Source of the DNA: Clarireedia homoeocarpa
Lineage: Eukaryota > Ascomycota > Leotiomycetes > Helotiales > Rutstroemiaceae
Direction: 5' to 3'
NCBI GenBank assembly: GCA_001465935.1
Contig: LNKV01000017.1
Span: forward strand, 259,499-323,498
DNA length: 64,000 nt
The translations under genes and the position numbers were made by a program. Every line of letters starts with the position of its first letter. Position 1 is the stretch's first letter. The notes below the pieces were generated by a model, which had not been told where the DNA came from, did no database searches, and was given only the letters and a program-made list of their open reading frames with translations. Positions 57,809 to 64,000 of this stretch are shown here, piece after piece.

Positions 57809-60172
57809 ATGTCATCAGAACAGCCACCCAAGGAAGGCGACCCAAATTTCTTATCGATACCCACCAACGCGCAAGCAGGCCCTTCCTCAACACGAACACA
57901 ACGAAGCAACAGCAATTCGCGCAGAAGAAGAGGAAGTATCGGCTCACAGCCGTCAACCGTCAATGCATCAGCAGCATCCCTCCAGCCAGAAAACCAGATC
58001 AACACTCAAACGTCGACGCGGGACAGTCGGCCAAGCCTCGCGCCCACGCCACCTGCCAGGCAGACTACATTCAGACGGATACCTCGTGAATCATGGCAAC
58101 CGAGTATACGAATCAGACGGTTGTCGTCGTCGGCAGCTGTTCCCGTTGTAAACCCGCAAATCAACTCCTCAACTCCTCACATCAATATCAACAACAATCC
58201 CACCTCTGACGCAGATGATTGGCAAGGAAACAGACGCCGGAGTAGTTCTGAACCACAGCGACCAGTATGGCTGGCTAACGGAGCCAATGCTACCGAAGGG
58301 CCACCAAGGGGCAGACATGGATCGCATATACCAGACATCATTGAAGAAGCATCTCCTTCTTCTAATGCCGAACAAAGAGGATCGTATTTTGCTCCGATCG
58401 CTGGTGGTGGTACTGATACGAGATCATTTGAACCTCCTCGGCCTCTTCACCATTCTCGAACATTTGCTGCCGGTCAACAAAATACGAGCAATGAATACGA
58501 CTCCACTCTCGTCGACTTTCTCGATCTTGTTGGTATGTACTAGGGAACACTTATTATTATTTTGCTTTACTAACCAATCGTACAGATCCCGAAGTGTCTG
58601 CCTTGACCAGTCTTACAAACATGCAAAATTCCCTATTCATTCCATATCTTGGAAATCTCTTCAACCGTAATCCGACTTACAATCTTTCCCGCCGCCCCAC
58701 AAATGTCACAGAGCAACCAATAGAGGAAGACGCAGCAGCAGAGCGCAAAGAAGAATTTCCTGTTGAGCCCAGACCCAGACCTCAAAGTAGAGACACAGGT
58801 GCTTTCACACTGACAGGATCAATTTCCAATCAGGACGACACACCACATTATGCAGTTCTGCCAGAAGGAATCTCTCTAGAGGGATGGTCATCAGCAGATA
58901 AGGAAGAACTTAATGACCATGTGCGCCATTTGTTACATTCTCGAAGAGAAGGATTTAAGCGTGCAATGAAAGGATTCGGTAAATATGTTAGAAGACGTAT
59001 GCCCTCCTTGACTCACATTCCATTTCATATCGCTAACCTTTCAAGCTCTTGGATTTTTCGTTACCCTATATGCAACATTAATCACACTTTTCGGATTAGC
59101 ATGGGTTCTCTTCCTTATCGGCTGGATAAATGTACAAGGTAGACAGTCATATTTGATCAATGTAATTGACAACGTCCTCGTTGCCCTCTTCGCTATCATG
59201 GGAGATGGTCTTGCTCCTTTCCGAGCAGTCGACACATACCATATGATATACATAGCACATTACCACCACCTCACGTGGCGACTCCGCAAAGAACAAGCAC
59301 TTCCCAAACTAGAGGATCATAATGATTTGCCAGCTACAATGCCCGAAGACGTCGAAGATGCCATCGTCGAAGAGGAGGTCTCGGTTCTCACTCCTGCTCA
59401 ACAGAAAAAGTTGGCCCATCACCAAAAGAAGTTCAATCGTTCGCACACTTTCTACAAACCTCATGAAACGACAACACATCATGCATTTCCTCTCCGTCTA
59501 CTAGTTGCCATCGTCGTTCTCCTTGATTGTCACTCCCTTCTCCAGATCGCACTCGGTGCCTGCACTTGGTCCATCAGCTACCACGTTCGCCCATTTGCTC
59601 TCACAACTGTAATTCTTTGCTGCAGTATCACAGTAAATATCACAGCCGGCGTGTTGATCAGTATCGGAGATCATAAAACAAGAAAGAAGGATGTATTAGA
59701 GAAGATGTTCAAGCAGGATCTGACAAAAGAAGCGATTCACCGGATGGAGAAGAAAAAGGAGAAAGAGAAGGAAAGAGAAGAGGAACTGGAGGCGGAGAAT
59801 AGAGCCAAGGCGGAATTTTTGAGGGAAAATATGGGGGAAGAATCGAGGAAGAGTAAGGATTTGAGGAGGAGTCTGGATATAAGGAGAAGTCTGGATATCA
59901 AGAGAAGTCTGGATATCAAGAGAAGTTTGGATATCAAGAGAAGTCTGGATATCAAGAGAATTGTGAAGGGAGAGCATAAGGAGCATAAAGACCATGGAAA
60001 TGGAAATGGAAATGCGAATGGTCACGAAAAGACGAATTCCGAGACGAAGGCCTACGGAGATGCAAGCGGCAATGAAAACACGGCAAGAGATGTCGAGATG
60101 ATTCAGATAGACGGGAAAAGTAGTGAGGGTCTTACTTCAAGTACGGGTGACAACAGCTCGAAGGAACTATAA
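57809..60172 (+). CDS. large membrane protein, DUF2985-like family
   Basis: Uncharacterised fungal integral-membrane protein. Exons 57809-58532, 58586-58996 and 59046-60172 (753 residues). Residues 1-240 are disordered, Ser/Thr/Gln/Arg-rich. The core begins DPEVSALTSL, followed by EGWSSADKEELNDHVRHLLH. It has two helix pairs: LGFFVTLYATLITLFGLAWV with LINVIDNVLVALFAIMGDGL in the middle, and LRLLVAIVVLLDCHSLLQIA with FALTTVILCCSITVNITAGV near residue 585. The PFRAVDTYHMIYIAHYHHLT motif between them is, as I recall, a hallmark of the DUF2985 family. The C-terminal tail has a coiled-coil-like Lys/Glu region, a tandem hexapeptide array and polar low complexity. The ATG at 57809 was chosen as the first in-frame one. 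Confidence 0.85.
59864..59953 (+). repeat. five 18-bp coding repeats (R/K-R-S-L-D-I)
   Basis: Five tandem in-frame units of AGGAGAAGTCTGGATATC or close variants inside the third exon of the membrane-protein gene. They encode (R/K)RSLDI repeats, then KRI. The number of copies could vary between strains. Confidence 0.95.
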
Positions 60173-60892
60173 AGAGTTTTCATGATCGGTTGTATGAAAT
60201 GTTGGGGGGAGGGGTGGGTGGAAATTTGTTTGGGCATATACAGATGGGTTCATTCTGGGGATTTGGACGAGGTTGGATGAGACGATTAAGCGCCTTTTCT
60301 GTTCTTGATGAGATGAGACGAGATGGCATGATTTTTTTTGGATAGATACCACTACCTGTATACCTTCCTACCAAATATTATAATTCTTTCTTCTTCTCCC
60401 AATATTAAAAACATTCCATTCATACATCATAACTAGAAGAAACAAACAAATCCTACACCTGGTCTTCTTGGAGGAGAAACGTTTTTCATGAAACTTAAAT
60501 TCCGCTACACTGTGCTGCGCTGTGCTGTGCTGTGTCTAACACTCACCCGCCTGTATATAACTTTCAATTCTGACTCCGGATAACCTCATGGCCGGCCGCC
60601 TGTGCAGCTTTGATCCACGTTGGTATATCGTGATAGAAGCATGCATATTTTCAACTTGGCTATGCATGATCAGATCGGATTATTCTTGATAGTAAACATT
60701 ATCCTATCCGACTTATTAATTCTACACCATACCATGCACGAACGCTTGTTCGCTCTGGTTCCGGTTCCCGGTTGATACTTCGTCTTTTCGCTACGCTATC
60801 AATGCGATAAATATAATGCAATACAATGTTCACGTCCCCCTCTTTCTCCCCACCTCCCCGGTTCTTACCTCCTAACTCATCCATCCGCACAA
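60173..60892. other. region between convergent genes
   Basis: A GTGCT-rich tract (about 60517-60535) and AT-rich stretches. It holds the two convergent 3' ends; no gene supported. Confidence 0.45.
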
Positions 60893-62842
60893 CTAATCCG
60901 CCCAAATACTATCCCCCAACCTCCCGAAACAAGCCAGCTCATCCTCGACCTCTTGTCGCGTCGGTCCCCTCCCCATCTCAACCCCTATCCTCCATTCTCT
61001 TCTCTCCATCTCACTTCTTGCCCTCTCTCTGCCTCTGCCTCTGCCTCTGCCTCCTCTCTCTCCTGTTCTATCTCCATACCCATCCCTTCCCTCACCTCTC
61101 CTTCCTCCTCTCCTTTCTCCTCCTCTTCCTCCTCCTCGTCTCCCCCCCCTAAATCCCCCAAGCGACGCCGACCTCGCGCGGGCATGTCTTGCATAACCAT
61201 CACTCGAAACTCCATATCCGTATCCATGGCCATAATCATAATCATAACCATAACCATACCCACCCGCCTCGCTCAAAAACTCCTCCACAAACCATCTTCT
61301 TCCATTTCCATCATAATTATTCGTCAACGAATACGCCGTGATGCCCGACTCGGGATATTCTGTGCGGGCGTAGTTGCCTGTTTCCGATCTTCTTGTTATG
61401 GCTACCTGGGTTGTTGAGGTTGCATTTTGATAAGGACGAAAAGTAGGGTGGGCGTGCGTTATTTCTTCTTCTTGCTCATCTTCATCTTCTTCTACATCTC
61501 CGTCACCATAGTGCAAAGGCATATCGTTGTCGTTGTAGTCGTAGTTGTCTTCCTCCTCTGGAAACTCAATATCATAAACTTGCACTCCCGGCATCTGCAA
61601 CTCACCACCATAATAAACCGGCGCCGTGGAAGATGAAGGGACAATACGCGGATATGTAAGAAAATCGTCACTGTGTGGAAACACATCTCCACCCCAAATC
61701 AGCCCCTCATCCAAGCTCTGCGTAGCTCGTAGTCGTACCCCCCTCTGTTCTTGAGAGATTTCTTCCCCCATGTGATAATATCCATCATCTTCATCTCCAT
61801 ACGAAATTTCATCATCACTCTGCTGTTGCTGCTGGGGAATCGTGTTCTGCAATCTGGGAAAAGAAGGGTGCTCTGAGACGGGGAGTTGCATGATGGTTGT
61901 TGAGCTTGCTCTTGCTCTTGTTCGGCTGATGTTTGTTCTCCAATTGCCCGTTCCGACTTCTCTTGTTCTTGAATTTTCATTTTCGTTTTGATATTGGAGT
62001 TGCTGTCTATGGCGATTTGTGCGAGAAAAACTATCATACGGTAATGGAGAGAAGAAACGTGGATTCATTAGTGCTGAGGAAGAAGCGGGATTTAAAACAG
62101 GAGAAGAAGGTGGTGCTTGGAGTAACGCATCAGCAATTGGTGGGAAGGAAGAAGTATCTTGCCGGACTGCCTGCTGGGTGCGAGATAAATGTTGAGATAG
62201 AAAAATAGGAGAGAGGGGAGTAACAGCGAGCGGCGGGAAATAGTCATGGAATGAAGTAGGAGATAAGGGAGGCAGTGAAGACACGGAGGAAGATGTAGAT
62301 GCGGAATCAAAGAATATCAGTTGTGTACGACAGAGAGGACATGTATCGCTGGTGTCAAGCCAGGCGCCGAGACAGAGGTGTCCGAACGTATGTCTGCAGG
62401 GTGTGCGGACGGGTTTTTCGATCATGCTGGGGTGAACGGTGGTAAGGGGAAGAACTGAAGGGCGTTAGAGTCCTCCTTTTATTTTATTTTTTTGCTCCTA
62501 TACTGAGAATACTTTCTCATGGAGAGACATTGGACAAATCGAAATAGAGTAGCAAGCGTGGACAAACATACATTTCTCGAAACAAATGGGACATTTATCT
62601 TCCCTCTCTTGCTCCTCCTCTTTATCCGTATTGTCGAGATCAGAATCTGGATGAGAGAAAGGACTGATAGCCCAATGACGGAGTGCATTGGTTACGATAT
62701 CTATTCGAGTCTCCATAGCTTGGACAGTATGGGGAGGGGGTATGGATGAGTATGGGCTGTTGTAGTTGCGGGTGTGGTTATGCGGAAATTGCGTGTACGG
62801 TATCAACGCTGTTGAGATAGACCGGCGTTGGTGAGAGGACAT
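60893..62842 (-). CDS. RING-finger protein with YG-rich and RGG-like tracts
   Basis: Predicted E3 ubiquitin ligase. Exon 1 (62842-62572) starts MSSHQRRSIS and ends within CPICFEK. Exon 2 (62454-60893) starts with FLPLTTVHPSM and supplies MIEKPVRTPCRHTFGHLCLG and AWLDTSDTCPLCRTQL. The intron thus interrupts the C3HC4 RING (CPIC...CRHTFGHLC...CPLC). The rest is largely disordered: Ser/Gln-rich, then acidic (EEEDNYDYNDND, VEEDEDEQEEE). A Gly-Tyr-Asp-Gly repeat (GYGYGYDYDYGHGYGYG) follows, then a Gly/Arg-rich tail (GRRGGGRGGERRGGRRGEGR) and a last amphipathic segment. Length 610. The alternative acceptor next to the MIEKP codon was rejected because only the chosen one (after CTTCAG) keeps phase. 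Confidence 0.85.
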
Positions 62843-63010
62843 GATTTGTGTAGAACGTGGGCGAATTGGTTGAGTTGATGGTGGTTTGATGAGAGACTGG
62901 TTATGGATGGCTGCTGTAATGCTGTGCGTAGTATTCTCTTACTCGCGTGATGTTCATTCGCTGGCTTGGTCTGGTTGATATGAAATAGAAAGCGAGTGTG
63001 AGGTTGTTGA
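62843..63010. promoter_or_regulatory. upstream region of the RING gene
   Basis: Minus-strand leader and promoter for the RING gene. No further feature seen. Confidence 0.35.
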
Positions 63011-63547
63011 TTATTTATACTTGTATGTGATGATAAGCTGCATGCAAAGAATAAAAGGGGCAGTATGTAGCAATGAATGTTCCGTAGATTTTGTTGTATG
63101 ATAATGAATGAATATAATGTGTAGAAATGCAAGTGAAATAAGAAAATTAATCACCTTGTTCATTCGTTCCTGCCGAGTCAAGGGAGATTTTGTTTTCTCC
63201 CACTCATGATCGATGGCTAGTCTTTTGACGGGACACTGATAGATCCGTCTGGATCTGAATATCACTTCAGATGCGAACTTATGAGGAAGAGAACTTTCTC
63301 TTCGTATGAGACAGAACAAAAGTCTTCGAAGATCATCTCGAAAATCCAAAGAAAAGGCTGGTTGAGGAAAACACTTGCTTGGTCGTACCTTCCTTGAATA
63401 AAGAATCACCGGCGACTTGTGTGCTGAAACGTATTGCTTATGAGGCATCTCTTCTACCAGCCAATCCATACCACGTGATACCTCTTGTCTAAGAACCAGC
63501 TCGTCTTTCTTGGGACCCCATCTATCAGTCATAGATCCATCAGACAT
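63011..63547 (-). CDS. hypothetical protein, possibly with unrecognised intron
   Basis: Minus-strand frame of 178 codons starting MSDGSMTDRWGPKKDEL. The first about 130 residues look protein-like and basic (VEEMPHKQYVSAHKSP, FASEVIFRSRRIYQCPVKRL, then HEWEKTKSPLTRQERMNK). After NK, a GTGATT could serve as donor at about 63162. The remaining residues (FLISLAFLHIIFIHYHTT...) have an AT-rich, untranslated look. No family recognised. It lies between the RING gene and the GNAT gene on the same strand. Confidence 0.4.
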   Translation of the reverse strand: MSDGSMTDRWGPKKDELVLRQEVSRGMDWLVEEMPHKQYVSAHKSPVILYSRKVRPSKCFPQPAFSLDFRDDLRRLLFCLIRRESSLPHKFASEVIFRSRRIYQCPVKRLAIDHEWEKTKSPLTRQERMNKVINFLISLAFLHIIFIHYHTTKSTEHSLLHTAPFILCMQLIITYKYK

Positions 63548-63727
63548 CTAGTGCTTCTAATCATGCGATCCCCTCATCTACCAGTCAATGTGTTCGGGCA
63601 AGCACAATCTGCACATACACACAACACCACATACCCTTCTCATCCACCTCCTATCTCACCTCTTGATGCACCTCCTCATCCACTTCCTTCGTCTCCCCCA
63701 TCTTCTCCGCTCCCCATCAAACCTCTA

Positions 63728-64000
63728 TCAAGATTCGCCATCCCCAAAATCCCCACCCCATCTAACCTCCTTCCAGCCCTCCAGCCCAAATTTCCCCATC
63801 AACCCCTCCACCCTCTCCCTCCCCAGCCATCCCTCAAAAACCAACTCCACCTCCCCAAAATAATTCTCTCCCTCCCCGACCCTCACAAACCCTATACTCT
63901 CAAACAAACCTATACTCTTCTCATTCTTACTTCCTATCTTGACTCTTAGTTGCAGGAGATTCATCTTTTTTCCATTTTCTCTCTTCCCTGCCTCCTTGCC
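63728..64000 (-). CDS. GNAT-family N-acetyltransferase, C-terminal part only
   Basis: Acetyl-CoA-dependent acetyltransferase, probably of the NAT9-like type. The minus-strand frame enters from the right edge; the N-terminal part is outside the window. The visible portion contains LQLRVKIGSKNEKSIGLFES followed by IGFVRVGEGENYFGEVELVF. The N-x-x-S-I-x-L-F-E-x-I-G-F pattern is motif B of GNAT enzymes, and the F-G-E-V-E-L-V-F ending resembles NAT9. The tail after GWLGRERVEGL is Gly/Glu/Trp-rich. The internal Met at 63964 is probably not the start, since the frame is open upstream to the edge. Confidence 0.8.
   Translation of the reverse strand, partial: GKEAGKRENGKKMNLLQLRVKIGSKNEKSIGLFESIGFVRVGEGENYFGEVELVFEGWLGRERVEGLMGKFGLEGWKEVRWGGDFGDGES

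Noticed and set aside
59696..60025. Minus-strand frame with repeated SLDIQT-like units
   Set aside because: Antisense reading of the 18-bp coding repeat.
60953..61417. Plus-strand Ser/Leu-rich frames opposite the RING gene
   Set aside because: Antisense shadow of the Arg/Gly/Glu-rich coding region.
1..64000. CRISPR array, prokaryotic operon, biosynthetic cluster or defence island
   Set aside because: No spaced direct repeats, no cas-like or polyketide/NRPS-like sequence; gene structure is fungal throughout.

Overview
The window is nuclear DNA of a filamentous ascomycete. Nearly all genes are split by 40-60 bp introns (a few longer) with GTA/GTG donors and short pyrimidine-AG acceptors. Products such as a GPI-anchored GH72 glucanosyltransferase, a Dal5-type MFS permease, SWR1 Arp6 and AP-2 alpha are typical of Pezizomycotina. 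Decayed copies show G:C to A:T changes and CAG/CGA-to-stop changes that look like RIP. My impression is Leotiomycetes (Helotiales-like); that is inference from gene flavour, not something the sequence proves.

Layout. 1-5.0 kb: an ABCG half-transporter running off the left edge, a gene-poor gap and a single-exon multi-pass membrane protein. 5.1-8.6 kb: an AT-rich relic, then a frameshifted secreted cysteine-rich/GH71-like pseudogene. 10.0-11.8 kb: GH72 glucanosyltransferase. 12-15.3 kb: gene-poor, with a palindromic foldback element and a hexanucleotide microsatellite. 15.4-16.9 kb: five-exon zinc alcohol dehydrogenase. 17-21.5 kb: no convincing gene. 21.6-26.1 kb: a conserved fungal Ser-rich protein, then UBC6 and SAM50 back to back. 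27-37.6 kb: a degenerate accessory block with two RIP-like pseudogenes, transposon-like inverted-repeat elements, a poly(A) scar, a decayed cupin gene and two tiny cysteine-rich genes. One of these is a clear spliced metallothionein and the other a candidate. 38-40.8 kb: ARP6 and a GCIP-like gene, divergent. 41-44.4 kb: an MFS permease bracketed by a 140-bp direct repeat and by copies of a MITE-like family. 44.65 kb: an intron-containing tRNA-Gly(GCC). 45.5-50.5 kb: NDUFAF5 and AP-2 alpha, divergent. 52.3-54.8 kb: F-box protein. 57.8-60.2 kb: membrane protein with a hexapeptide repeat. 60.9-62.8 kb: RING protein with YG and RGG tracts. 63.7 kb to the right edge: the C-terminus of a GNAT acetyltransferase.

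The housekeeping genes (UBC6, SAM50, ARP6, NDUFAF5, AP-2 alpha) form compact divergent pairs and look intact. Between them lie repeat-rich, decayed stretches. The genes do not form one pathway. I see no biosynthetic cluster, CRISPR array or defence island. The most interesting signals are the two candidate metallothionein mini-genes, the RIP-polarised direct repeat around the permease, three copies of one MITE-like family, and two copies of a hairpin with a conserved loop.
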